Below the pieces are notes generated by a model. The model was not told the DNA's origin. It saw nothing but the letters and a program-made list of their open reading frames with translations, and made no database searches. Both the position numbers and the translations under genes were made by a program. Positions 25,759 through 34,405 of a DNA stretch of 64,000 nt are shown here, in pieces; within the stretch, counting starts at the first letter, position 1; each line of letters starts with the position of its first letter. The stretch is from positions 62,001 to 126,000 of the forward strand of contig NZ_QVNQ01000014.1 of the NCBI RefSeq assembly GCF_003432485.1, given 5' to 3'. This stretch comes from Actinomadura spongiicola. Lineage in GTDB: Bacteria > Actinomycetota > Actinomycetes > Streptosporangiales > Streptosporangiaceae.

Positions 25759-26972
25759 TCGCTGTCCTTCCAGGTCGTCCAGATGGTCACGGGCATCGCC
25801 GGGCGCCAGGCGGTGAATCCGCCGAGCGGCGCCGCCCGTTCGACGCCGACGCGGACCAGCTCCCCGCCGCGCGTCCGGCGGGCCTGGACCACCAGCGCCT
25901 CCGATTCGAGGGTGACGGCGTTGGCGACGAGCCGACCGCCGGGTCTCAGCGCGTCCCAGCAGCGTTCCAGGAGGCCGGGGACGGTGAGGCCGCCGCCGAC
26001 GAACACGGCGTCGGGGCGCGGCAGCCCGTCCAGCGCGTCCGGCGCCCGGCCCGTCACCACGCGCACTCCGGGCACCCCGAGCGTCCCGGCGTTCCGGCCG
26101 ATCCGTTCGGCGCGCTCGGGACGTTCCTCCACCGCGACCGCCGCGCAGGACGGATGCGCCCGCGCCCACTCGATCGCGACGCTTCCGGCTCCGGCGCCGA
26201 CGTCCCACAGCAGTTCGCCCGGCAGCGGCGCGAGCCGCGCCAGCGTGATGGCGCGGACCTCGCTCTTCGTGAGCTGCCCGTCGTGTTCGAAAACGTCGTC
26301 GGGGAGCCCGGCCGTTCGTGGAAGCCGTACCGCGTCGGGGCCGGGCGCGCATTCCACGGCGACGATGTTCAGCGCGGACGCGGCGGGCTCCGTCCACTCG
26401 TCCGCGGTCCCGTGCCGGAGCGTTTCGTTTCCGCCGCCGAGGTCGCCGAGGACGGTCATCCGGCTGGGCCCGAATCCGCGTCCGGTGAGCAGCGCCGCGA
26501 CGATTCGCGGCGCCTCCCGGTCCGCGCCGAGCACCAGGACCCGTCTCCCCGGCGCGACCAGCGCGTTCAGGGTCTCCGCCGGACGGCCGACGAGGCTGAC
26601 GACGTCGACCCGCTCCAGCGGCCAGCCGAGCCGGGCGCACGCCAGCGACACCGACGACGGATGCGGCAGCACCCGCAGCCGCGCCGGGCCGAGGAGTTCC
26701 GCGAGCGTGGAGCCGATCCCGTAGAACATCGGGTCGCCGCTGGCCAGGACGGCGATCGCACGGCCCTCATACTTCTCGATCAAGCCGGGGAGCGCCGGAA
26801 GCAGCGGCGACGGCCACGCCACGCGCTCGGCCTTCCCACCGGGGACGAGGGCGAGCTGGCGGCGTCCGCCGAGCAGCACCTCCGCTTCCCGCAGCGCCTT
26901 CCTGGACGTCTCCGCGAGCCCGTCCCACCCGTCGGCGCCGATGCCCACGACGGAGATGACACGCGCGTCCAC
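25755..26972 (-). CDS. cobL: precorrin-6Y C5,15-methyltransferase (decarboxylating) CobL
   Basis: 405 aa from GTG 26972. The N-terminal half is a tetrapyrrole methylase (VISVVGIGADGWDGLAE, AVLASGDPMFYGIGSTLAEL, VSLACARLGWPLERVDVV). The C-terminal half is a CbiT-like methyltransferase and decarboxylase (FEHDGQLTKSEVRAITLARL, LLWDVGAGAGSVAIEWARA, DAVFVGGGLTVPGLLERCWD). The two-domain length is standard for CobL. First gene of the cobL-cobM-cobK operon, divergent from cobF. Confidence 0.96.
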   Translation of the reverse strand: MDARVISVVGIGADGWDGLAETSRKALREAEVLLGGRRQLALVPGGKAERVAWPSPLLPALPGLIEKYEGRAIAVLASGDPMFYGIGSTLAELLGPARLRVLPHPSSVSLACARLGWPLERVDVVSLVGRPAETLNALVAPGRRVLVLGADREAPRIVAALLTGRGFGPSRMTVLGDLGGGNETLRHGTADEWTEPAASALNIVAVECAPGPDAVRLPRTAGLPDDVFEHDGQLTKSEVRAITLARLAPLPGELLWDVGAGAGSVAIEWARAHPSCAAVAVEERPERAERIGRNAGTLGVPGVRVVTGRAPDALDGLPRPDAVFVGGGLTVPGLLERCWDALRPGGRLVANAVTLESEALVVQARRTRGGELVRVGVERAAPLGGFTAWRPAMPVTIWTTWKDSE

Positions 26973-27058
26973 CGGCCCCCAATCCCCGCCTTCTAGGGAC
27001 GAGTCTGTAGAAATGCGACGACAAGCCTATAGCAGCAGGACCTGGCACACTGAGCCAG

Positions 27059-27847
27059 GTGAAGCGGCTTCTGATCATCGGAATCGGCGCGGGCGACCCC
27101 GACCATCTCACCTTCCAGGGCGCCAAGGCCATCGCCGCCGCGGACGTCTTCCTCCTCGTGGACAAGGGTGAGGCGAAGGACGACCTGACCCGGCTGCGGC
27201 GCGACCTCATCGCCGCGCACGGCCGCGAGCCGTACCGGATCGTCGAGGCCCGCGACCCGGAACGCGACCGCACCGCCCCCGCGTACACGGCCGCCGTCGA
27301 GAACTGGCGGTCACGCCGCGCCGATATCTACGAGTCCTTCGTCACCGACGAACTCGCCGACGGTCAGACGGGCGCGCTACTGGTGTGGGGCGACCCCGGC
27401 GTCTACGACAGCACGCTCGCCGCCCTGGACGAGATCGACGCCGAGTTCGAGTACGACGTCATCCCCGGCATCAGCAGCGTCTCCGCGCTCACCGCCCGCC
27501 ACCGCGTCACCCTCACCCGCGTCGGCCGTCCCGTCCACCTCACGACGGGCCGCCGCCTCGCCGCCGACGGCCCCACCGGCGACGACGTCCTCGTCATGCT
27601 GGACGCCGCCTGCTCCTTCGCGGGCACCGCCGACGACTTCCACATCTACTGGGGCGCCTACCTCGGCACCCCCGACGAGATCCTCATCTCGGGCCCGGTC
27701 ACGGAGGTCGCCGACCGGATCCGCGCCGTCCGCGCCGAGGCCCGCGCCCGCAAGGGCTGGATCATGGACACCTACCTCCTCCGCCGTACTAATTGCAGGC
27801 CAGGCCCACTTCGCTCGCCTAACGGCTCGCTACGTGACCTGTCCTGA
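27059..27847 (+). CDS. cobF: precorrin-6A synthase (deacetylating) CobF
   Basis: 262 aa from GTG 27059. Typical CobF features: LLIIGIGAGDPDHLTFQGAK, DVFLLVDKGEAKDDLTRLRR, ADIYESFVTDELADGQTGAL, VIPGISSVSALTARHRVTL, and ARARKGWIMDTYLLRR. It methylates at C-1 and removes the acetate. Homologues end shortly after LLRR. Here about 20 further residues (NCRPGPLRSPNGSLRDLS) are read from DNA that looks non-coding, so the native stop seems to have been lost. Confidence 0.93.
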   Translation: MKRLLIIGIGAGDPDHLTFQGAKAIAAADVFLLVDKGEAKDDLTRLRRDLIAAHGREPYRIVEARDPERDRTAPAYTAAVENWRSRRADIYESFVTDELADGQTGALLVWGDPGVYDSTLAALDEIDAEFEYDVIPGISSVSALTARHRVTLTRVGRPVHLTTGRRLAADGPTGDDVLVMLDAACSFAGTADDFHIYWGAYLGTPDEILISGPVTEVADRIRAVRAEARARKGWIMDTYLLRRTNCRPGPLRSPNGSLRDLS

Positions 27848-28153
27848 GGCGAACGCGACATCGCTTCGCGATCCGCCCGGCTCCGCTCGCCTCCGGCGTC
27901 GCTCCACCGGGCGGGTAACGCGTTCGCGTGCGGGCTGAGGCACGCCGATAACGGGCCTGGCACTTGCCGAAGTTCACCAGGATGAGGGCGGGCTTGTGGG
28001 TGCCCCGGAGCTTCTTCTTGCGCTTCACGCTGACAGCGGCGCTGGGTGTTTCGAGGGACTCGACACCCCCGGGCCATGGTGGTACGTCCACCAGAGGCGT
28101 GTCCAGCCATGGCCCGGCGGGGGCGCCGAGCTACCTGAAAAGCGCGTCCTTCG
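27848..28153. repeat. non-coding gap with nested inverted repeats between cobF and htpG
   Basis: No gene is supported here. Two convergent genes end at its edges. It contains CCGCCCGG...CCGGGCGG (about 27890-27936), the imperfect stem GGTGTTTCGAG/CTCGACACC (about 28045-28067), and a perfect 11-bp pair CCGGGCCATGG (28069-28079) and CCATGGCCCGG (28107-28117), inside which GGTGG-tacgt-CCACC forms another small hairpin. These probably act as a bidirectional terminator. Confidence 0.6.
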
Positions 28154-30034
28154 TCAGGTCTCCTCGGTCAGGGCGACGAGGAGCTCGTTGAGGTGGGTGG
28201 CGAAGGACGCCGGGTCCTCGACGCGTGCGCCCATCGTGAGGACGGCCTGGTTGAACAGCACGTGGGCCCAGTCGCCGAGCCGCGGATCGTCGGGGCGCGC
28301 GTTCAGCCGCCGGATCAGCGGATGCCCCGGGTTGATCTCCAGGACGGGCTGGTTGGGCAGGCCCGTCCCCCGCAGGCGCTGCACCAGGTTGAAGTCGGTG
28401 TCGGGTTCGGCGGCGATGATGCAGGCGGGCGAGGTCGTCAACCGGTTGGTGACGCGGACGTCCCATGCCTTCCCGTCGAGAAGCTCCTTCAGCTTGGCGG
28501 TCAGGTCGGCGTGGGCCTCGGTGGCCTCCTCGATGGCCTTCTTCCCGTCCTCGTCCTCCGAGTCGCCGAAGTCCGGTGGGGCGCCCTGCGCCACCGACTG
28601 GAGGCGGTGCCCGTCGATCTCCTGCACCAGACCGCCGACGACCCAGTTGTCCACGGCCTCGCTGAGCAGCAGCACCTCGACGCCCTTCTCGCGGAAAGCC
28701 TCCAGGTGCGGGCTCGCGGTGGCGGCGGCGAAGGACGGGGCCAGCAGATAGTAGATCTTGTCCTGGCCCTCCTTCATCCGGCCGATGTAGTCGCGGAACG
28801 AGACGTCCGCGTTCTCGGTGCTGGAATGCGTGGACGTGAAGCGCAGCAGCTCCGTGATCTCCTCACGGTTGGAGTAGTCCTCGGCGACGCCCTCTTTCAG
28901 GACGGTGCCGAACTCCTTCCAGAAGACCGCGTACTTCTCCGGCTCCTTGTCGGCCAGGTCCTTCAGGAGCTTCAACACCTTCTTGGCGGCGCTGGCACGG
29001 ATGTGCTCGACGGCCAGGCTGCTCTGCAGGATCTCGCGGGAGACGTTCAGCGGAAGGTCGCTCGAATCGATGATCCCGGTGACGAACCGCAGGTAGTCGG
29101 GGAGGAGCTGACCGTCGTCCTCCATGATGAAGACCCGCTGGACGTGCAGGCGCACCTTCCGGCGGAACTCCCTGGCCCAGAGGTCGTACGGCGCGTGGGA
29201 CGGGACGAAGAGCAGCAGCGTGTAGTCGTAGCGTCCTTCCACCTTGGCGTGCAGATGGATCAGCGGCTCGGAGAAGTCACCGGTGATGTGCCGGTAGTAG
29301 TCGTGGTAGTCCTTCTCCGTCAGTTCGCTCTTGGGTCGGCGCCACAGCGCCGAGGCCTCGTTGACCGCGCTTTCGCCCTCCCCGTCGTCGGACGGCATCA
29401 GGATCGGCACTCCGATGTGGTCGGAGTACCTCTGCACGATCGAACGCAGCCGGAATCCGTTGAGCAGGTCGTCCTCGCCCTCGCGGAGATGCAGGACGAT
29501 CGTGGTGCCGGGTTCCGCGCGCTCGGCGGGCCCCAGCGTGAACTCACCGGCCCCGTCGGACTCCCACCGGACGGCCTCCTCGGCGGGCAGCCCGGCCCTG
29601 CGCGTGGTGAGGACGACCCGTTCGGCGACCACGAACGCGGAGTAGAAGCCCACACCGAACTCGCCGATGAGGTTCGCGTCGGCCCGCTCGTCTCCGCTCA
29701 GTCCCTTCAGGAATTCCTTCGTGCCCGACTTGGCGATGGTGCCGATGTTCTTGACGACCTCGTCGCGGCTCATCCCGATGCCGTTGTCGGCGACAATGAT
29801 GGTCTTCGCGTCCTTGTCGTATCCGACCCGGATCCAGGGTTTCTCGGCGTTCTCCTCCGCCCTCTGCTGGGAGAACCGTTCGAACCTCAACCGGTCGATG
29901 GCGTCCGAGGCGTTGGAGATCAGCTCACGGAGGAAGATCTCCTTGTTGCTGTAGAGCGAGTTGGCCATGAGGTTCAGCAGCTGCGTCACCTCGGCCTGGA
30001 AGCCGAAGCGCTCCTGGTCCGCCTTGAGGTCCAC
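28154..30034 (-). CDS. htpG: molecular chaperone HtpG (Hsp90)
   Basis: 626 aa from GTG 30034 with GGAGGG upstream; the longer frame to 30070 lacks support. The N-terminal GHKL ATPase motifs are complete: SLYSNKEIFLRELISNASDA, IIVADNGIGMSRDEVV, GEFGVGFYSAFVVAERVV. The middle domain has PYDLWAREFRRKVRLHVQRV and SSDLPLNVSREILQ, and the C-terminal dimerisation domain is present though shorter than in eukaryotes and lacking MEEVD. An ATP-driven cytosolic chaperone. It stands alone. Confidence 0.97.
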   Translation of the reverse strand: MDLKADQERFGFQAEVTQLLNLMANSLYSNKEIFLRELISNASDAIDRLRFERFSQQRAEENAEKPWIRVGYDKDAKTIIVADNGIGMSRDEVVKNIGTIAKSGTKEFLKGLSGDERADANLIGEFGVGFYSAFVVAERVVLTTRRAGLPAEEAVRWESDGAGEFTLGPAERAEPGTTIVLHLREGEDDLLNGFRLRSIVQRYSDHIGVPILMPSDDGEGESAVNEASALWRRPKSELTEKDYHDYYRHITGDFSEPLIHLHAKVEGRYDYTLLLFVPSHAPYDLWAREFRRKVRLHVQRVFIMEDDGQLLPDYLRFVTGIIDSSDLPLNVSREILQSSLAVEHIRASAAKKVLKLLKDLADKEPEKYAVFWKEFGTVLKEGVAEDYSNREEITELLRFTSTHSSTENADVSFRDYIGRMKEGQDKIYYLLAPSFAAATASPHLEAFREKGVEVLLLSEAVDNWVVGGLVQEIDGHRLQSVAQGAPPDFGDSEDEDGKKAIEEATEAHADLTAKLKELLDGKAWDVRVTNRLTTSPACIIAAEPDTDFNLVQRLRGTGLPNQPVLEINPGHPLIRRLNARPDDPRLGDWAHVLFNQAVLTMGARVEDPASFATHLNELLVALTEET

Positions 30035-30260
30035 AGAAGATCCCTCCTGTCCACGGGGACCCCGCACCACGGCCGCCGGGATCCCGACCTGAGCACGACG
30101 CCCGGTCTCCGCGCACGCCGACCGGGCCCGTCCACTCTAAACAATTCGCTCGGCTTCGGCGCGCCGTACCGCTGTGATCACCACATGTGGACGCGCGACG
30201 TCCCGGTATCGGCACTCCATGCGGCGTCCGCGTTCAATCGACGCCGATGACCGATATCGC

Positions 30261-31058
30261 TCAGTCCGTTCGATCGCGAGTGGAGTGCGTGACGCGGATC
30301 TTGGATTGGCCGTGCGGGAGTTCTTCCCAGTCGTCCATGAACCGGGCCGTGAATCCGTGCTTCTCGGCGAGGGCGATGAGGGTTTCGGTCCGGTAGTAGA
30401 AGTCCTCATGCAGGACGTGGTGTTCGGTGCCTTCGGTGCGGTCGAAGGTGAAGTCGAAGAAGCCGTCGGGCGTGAGTATACGGCCGACATGGGCGAGGCA
30501 TTCGTCGATGACCTCTAGGGGCGAGTGGCTGAAGACGCTGTGCGCGTGCACGACGGAGAAGTATTCGGACGGGAGGAAACGCAATTTCAGGTCGTTGACG
30601 AGGGTCAGGTGCGGAAGTTTGTCACGCAGGTCCTGCTGGACGAGGGTGTTCTGCGCGGCGAGCAGAATGTCGGGCGAGATGTCGATGCCGTAGTAGTTCC
30701 CGGCGTCGAGATGATCGATGAACCGCCATCCGGCCCGCAGATTGCCGCACCCGATCTCCAGAAGCCGGTCATCGGGTTTCAGGCCGTGTTTCAGCAGGTA
30801 GTCGAACTGCATCTGGCCGAGGGCAAGCCAGCGTTCGTGGCTGCGGCTCCCGACCGCGGCCTCCGGGCTCCTGGCCGCGTCGGACCGCATCACGGCCCGG
30901 TAGTAGGCGACGTGGTCGCGGCTGGACAGCCGGATCCGCAGATCCCTGGCCACCCTGCCCACATACGGTCTGATCTTGTCCGGATTCTTGGCGGCATACC
31001 GCAGTTTGTAGGCCAGGCTCGCGCGATTTCTGCGTGTCGATGGGAGCCGTTCGCTCAT
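30261..31058 (-). CDS. class I SAM-dependent methyltransferase
   Basis: 265 aa. A Rossmann methyltransferase core with motif I LLEIGCGNLRAGWRFIDHL (residues ~98-116), motif II YYGIDIS, motif IV VVHAHSVFSHSP and a FDFTFDR strand. The ~85-residue basic N-terminal part (KLRYAAKNPDKIRPYVGRVA, then SSRDHVAYYRAVM) is unusual and may bind a membrane or nucleic acid. The substrate is unknown. It stands alone between htpG and a degenerate region, and no associated glycan or antibiotic genes are present. Confidence 0.8.
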   Translation of the reverse strand: MSERLPSTRRNRASLAYKLRYAAKNPDKIRPYVGRVARDLRIRLSSRDHVAYYRAVMRSDAARSPEAAVGSRSHERWLALGQMQFDYLLKHGLKPDDRLLEIGCGNLRAGWRFIDHLDAGNYYGIDISPDILLAAQNTLVQQDLRDKLPHLTLVNDLKLRFLPSEYFSVVHAHSVFSHSPLEVIDECLAHVGRILTPDGFFDFTFDRTEGTEHHVLHEDFYYRTETLIALAEKHGFTARFMDDWEELPHGQSKIRVTHSTRDRTD

Positions 31059-31287
31059 CGGGATCGTCCCCTAAAGGTGCACTTCGAAATGCAATGTCCA
31101 GTGCCAGAAGGGCCATGATGGCACACCCGGGGGAGCCCTACCCCGATCATCATCAAATAAGCTCGGGACCGGGCCCGTCCGGAAGTACGGTGGTTTGCTG
31201 TGGAATGTCAGGTGTGACGGAGGGTGTCCGCGCAGGCCCGCACAAGCACAACCGCCCAATACAGAATCGGGTTCCTCCTCGATTAAC

Positions 31288-31740
31288 ATGACCGGACCAT
31301 TCCAGGACGTGGCCGACTGGACGCCCCTCACTGACGCATACGTCACCGCGGCGAATCTTCCGCACATATTGGAACGGGTCGCATCAAACGATGCACAGGC
31401 GGCCGACCAGGCTCTGCATGATCTGTTCGGCATCATCCACCGCGACGGTTGCGTCTATCCCGCGACCGTCCCAGCCGTAGGCGTCCTCGACGAACTCCTC
31501 TCGCACGTGCAGCGGCCGAGGAGGGCCTGCCAACATGACGCAAGGCCGTCCCCGCCGCACGGGCGCTGGCCGCGATGTGCCCGGCCGCCGTCCCCCACTA
31601 CGCCGCAAGCACGTCCGCCAGGCCTCCCAGAACGCCGCAGGGTGATCTGGCGAATCACCGGCGACGGGGAGGAACCGGTGCGCTACCCGGCGAACGCGAT
31701 CCGCTCCGGCCTCGACGACATACCCAAAACCCTAACTTAA
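31288..31740 (+). pseudogene. decayed HEAT-repeat-like protein gene
   Basis: Fragments of a HEAT/armadillo-type protein can be read in different frames: NLPHILERVASNDAQAADQA and LFGIIHRDGCVYPATVPAVG in one, ARALAAMCPAAVPHYAA in a second, and RVIWRITGDGEEPV back in the first. At least two frameshifts separate them, and the tail is lost. Proteins of this shape (VPALL..., GxVYxATxxAVPFL, AALWRITGD) are common in actinomycetes, some next to toxin genes. ATG 31288 has no ribosome site. Confidence 0.45.
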
Positions 31741-32072
31741 CCCCTATCGCGACATTTCATCATATTGCCAACACCCTCACCGCAGAACACGAAACCACCA
31801 CGTGAAAGAAAGATCCCGCCCCCCGATCAAAGCTCGTCCTCAACCGCATATAACAGCAACCACACTAGCTGTGACCTGCCCAAAGACCGTAACCTCCGTT
31901 GCAACTTATGATCATCGCATCGCTCACGCAAGCGGATGGCCGAGGCCGAAACAAAAGTGGCCGACATTGGCCGCATTGAAGCAACCGAGCCCTCGGCACC
32001 TCACGATTGGAGTGAGGACAAAATCACCGGACGACTGATCATTATCAGCTCATCCATCACACGAAGTGGGTG
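31741..32072. other. non-coding gap, lower GC
   Basis: A stretch of ~330 bases with visibly more A and T than its surroundings. A 78-codon ORF from GTG 31802 has no ribosome site and a composition unlike a real protein. I see no repeat, RNA gene or clear promoter. Confidence 0.5.
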
Positions 32073-32414
32073 ATGTATGTGGTAGAAAACGCGGTCGACG
32101 AGATCTCCGCGCAGAGCACGGAGATCGAAGGGCCGGAGGGCGAGGGTTCGTGGCTGGGGCGCGGGGTCGCCTTGTTCACACCCGTGTTCGCCGTCGCGGC
32201 CGGATGGCTGGCCGGAGTGGTGGCCGAGTACGTACCGGGAACCCAGCTCGACGAGACTCAGGTGACCACCTTCATGGTGGCGGCCAGCACCGCCGCCCTG
32301 GGAGCCGGGTGGAAATGGCTCCAGGGATGGCAGGAGCACGAGAAGGCGGTCGCCGACGGCAAGACCGCACCCGTGAAGAGCAGCCGCGAGCGCAACGCCC
32401 GCGCGAGACATTGA
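32073..32414 (+). CDS. small holin-like membrane protein
   Basis: 113 aa from ATG 32073 (a GTG one codon earlier is possible). An acidic N-terminus is followed by two closely spaced hydrophobic segments (GVALFTPVFAVAAGWLAGVV and TTFMVAASTAALGAGWKWL) separated by a polar turn, then a charged C-terminal tail (HEKAVADGKTAP, SSRERNARARH). This is the outline of phage holins, and resembles holin-like proteins of actinophages and their remnants. No endolysin or other phage structural gene is nearby, so the role is open. Confidence 0.55.
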   Translation: MYVVENAVDEISAQSTEIEGPEGEGSWLGRGVALFTPVFAVAAGWLAGVVAEYVPGTQLDETQVTTFMVAASTAALGAGWKWLQGWQEHEKAVADGKTAPVKSSRERNARARH

Positions 32415-32555
32415 TCGACGCGACGGAGCCGGCACGCCCAAGAACGATCACGTGCTGCTCCCCATGGTCGAGGAGACGCGGGCTCAGGCTGGTCGCCGAA
32501 GGACCGCGGTTCCAGGGCCGCTCGTATTGTCGGTGCGGCTGTCTAGAGTGGGCGC

Positions 32556-33191
32556 GTGGCTGAGGACAGGCTCGCTTGGGACGAGCTGCTGGCAGCGGGC
32601 TTCCTGCATGCCCTGCGGGAGGCCCACCGGGACGCGACACTGGCGGTCCTGGGTTCGCTGAGCCGGGCGGCGGGCTTCACGGAACGTTCGTACGGGGTCA
32701 GCGCGTTCGACGTGCTGGCCACGCGAATCGACCGCGCCTTCGAGGACGAGCCCCAGGTCGTCCGGGACGACCTCAACGGTTCCCCGGGCTGGCGCTACGG
32801 GCCGTACCGGATCCTGCTGAAGCGGCACGAGTTCGGGAACGTGCGCGGCATTCGCTGGGATCGGGACAGCCCCACCAAGCAGGCCGTGGCGCGGCAGGGA
32901 TACGTCGAGGATCCGCAACTGGAACTGCCGCTCGGCATCCAGCGCGACACGCCCGGGGTCGTGACGTTGGTGCTCGCGCACAGCGCCACCGACGAGCCGC
33001 TGGAACTGGAGCTGTTCCTGGGGCGTCCCAGGTGGAACGCGGACGGCGGGACGGCCTGGCATTGGGTGAAGGAGCTGGACGACACCCTCGGGCCCGATCC
33101 ACGTCGTAAGCTCGTCGAGCGGACGATGCCGCTGTGGGACGACCATGAGGACGTCCCGGTGCGGCTCCGTGGGGAGACGAAATCGGCCTAG
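32556..33191 (+). CDS. hypothetical protein, partner of the ImmA/IrrE gene
   Basis: 211 aa from GTG 32556. A possible -10 (TAGAGT) ends 6 nt before it, so the mRNA may be leaderless. The N-terminal half is helical (WDELLAAGFLHALREAHRDA, FTERSYGVSAFDVLATRID), with a middle GWRYGPYRILLKRHEFGN and C-terminal strands VTLVLAHSATDEPLELELFL and RPRWNADGGTAWHWVKELDD. I know no domain for it. It ends 15 bp before the downstream peptidase-regulator gene on the same strand, which suggests a two-gene unit, possibly a substrate or inhibitor pair. Confidence 0.65.
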   Translation: MAEDRLAWDELLAAGFLHALREAHRDATLAVLGSLSRAAGFTERSYGVSAFDVLATRIDRAFEDEPQVVRDDLNGSPGWRYGPYRILLKRHEFGNVRGIRWDRDSPTKQAVARQGYVEDPQLELPLGIQRDTPGVVTLVLAHSATDEPLELELFLGRPRWNADGGTAWHWVKELDDTLGPDPRRKLVERTMPLWDDHEDVPVRLRGETKSA

Positions 33192-33206
33192 CAAGAGGTG
33201 GCGCGG

Positions 33207-34244
33207 GTGCTGTTCGACTGCGAGCGGCTGACACTCGCCCGGCGGCTCAGGGGATTGCGTAAGAACCAGGTCGCGCAGGCCGTCGGAACGACACCGAAGG
33301 CGATCGGACGGTACGAGGCCGGGGTGCAGGCGCCCGAGGAGCCGATGGTGCGGCGCCTGGCGATCGCTCTCGGGGTGCCCGTCGAGTTCTTCCAGGGTGG
33401 GCGGAGTCCCGTGTCGCTGGACGGCGCCCACTTCCGGTCGTTGCGGTCGACCAGCCAGATCGAGCGGGACCAGGCGCTCGCCTACGGGCGGATCGCCACC
33501 GACGTCGTCGCCGCGCTGGAGGATCTCGTCGACTTCCCCGACGTCGACCTGCCGGAGTACGTGGTGTCGCCGGACGAGATCGCCGGAAACGGTCCGGTCG
33601 AGGCGGCCCGCGTCGCGAGAAAGTCCCTGCTGGGTGAACCGGGCCCGGTGCCGCACGTGGTGAGGCTCCTGGAAGGGCACGGTGTGATCGTGCTCGTGCT
33701 GCCGGACGCGGCGGAACGGGTCGACGCGTTCAGTGTCGGCGTCCATCCGCGGCCCATGGTCTTCTTCAACCCCGCCAAGGGCGACTACTGGCGGAACCGG
33801 TTCGACGGCGCCCATGAGCTGGGGCATTTGGTGATGCACGCCGACGCCGAACCCGGGGAGAAGATCGTCGAGGATCAGGCGAACAGGTTCGCGGCGGAGT
33901 TCCTCATGCCGGAGGAGGACATCCGCGGCGAACTGCCGCAGACCGCCGACTGGGATCGGCTGACCGAGCTGAAGGCGACCTGGGGCGTCAGCATGGCGGC
34001 ACTGCTCTACCGGGCCCGCACCCTGCGGATCATGAGTGAGATCGTCTACCGGAACGCGATGAGCGCGTTGAGCTCGCGGGGATGGCGACGGCGTGAACCG
34101 GGACAACCCAGGGCACTGGAACAGCCGACGATGCTGCTGCGGGCGATCGAGATCGTCGCCGCGGCGGGCACGGACCGTGACCGGGTCGCCGAACGGGCCC
34201 GGGTGACGAGAGCCGACCTGGATCTTCTTGTGCGCGGTCGGTGA
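33207..34244 (+). CDS. XRE-type HTH fused to ImmA/IrrE metallopeptidase
   Basis: 345 aa from GTG 33207, which has AAGAGG 8 nt upstream; GTG 33198 is the alternative. Residues ~1-60 are an XRE helix-turn-helix (LARRLRGLRKNQVAQAVG, KAIGRYEAGVQAPEEPMVRR, then VPVEFFQGG). Residues ~150-250 hold the zinc-peptidase motif H203-E-L-G-H207 in FDGAHELGHLVMHAD, followed by EDQANRFAAEFLMP, where the third zinc ligand Glu/Asp is expected. Such proteins cleave a repressor or partner protein to switch on mobile-element, phage-defence or stress genes. The coupled upstream gene is the likely target. Confidence 0.85.
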   Translation: MLFDCERLTLARRLRGLRKNQVAQAVGTTPKAIGRYEAGVQAPEEPMVRRLAIALGVPVEFFQGGRSPVSLDGAHFRSLRSTSQIERDQALAYGRIATDVVAALEDLVDFPDVDLPEYVVSPDEIAGNGPVEAARVARKSLLGEPGPVPHVVRLLEGHGVIVLVLPDAAERVDAFSVGVHPRPMVFFNPAKGDYWRNRFDGAHELGHLVMHADAEPGEKIVEDQANRFAAEFLMPEEDIRGELPQTADWDRLTELKATWGVSMAALLYRARTLRIMSEIVYRNAMSALSSRGWRRREPGQPRALEQPTMLLRAIEIVAAAGTDRDRVAERARVTRADLDLLVRGR

Positions 34245-34405
34245 CACCGGAGTGGAACGATCCCTCCTGCGACTTCAACCAGCATGATGCGATTTGCACG
34301 GTCCACTGGCAGTTACATATCTCTGACCGAAGGTTGCCTGCGCGTCCGTCATGGCGTGTGAGACCCTCCCAGAGTTGTCGGGACGTTCGAGGTGCTGGAG
34401 ATCTA

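Noticed and set aside
28193..30250. 685-codon plus-strand frame over htpG
   Set aside because: Antisense to a full-length, conserved HtpG; no ribosome site or domain.
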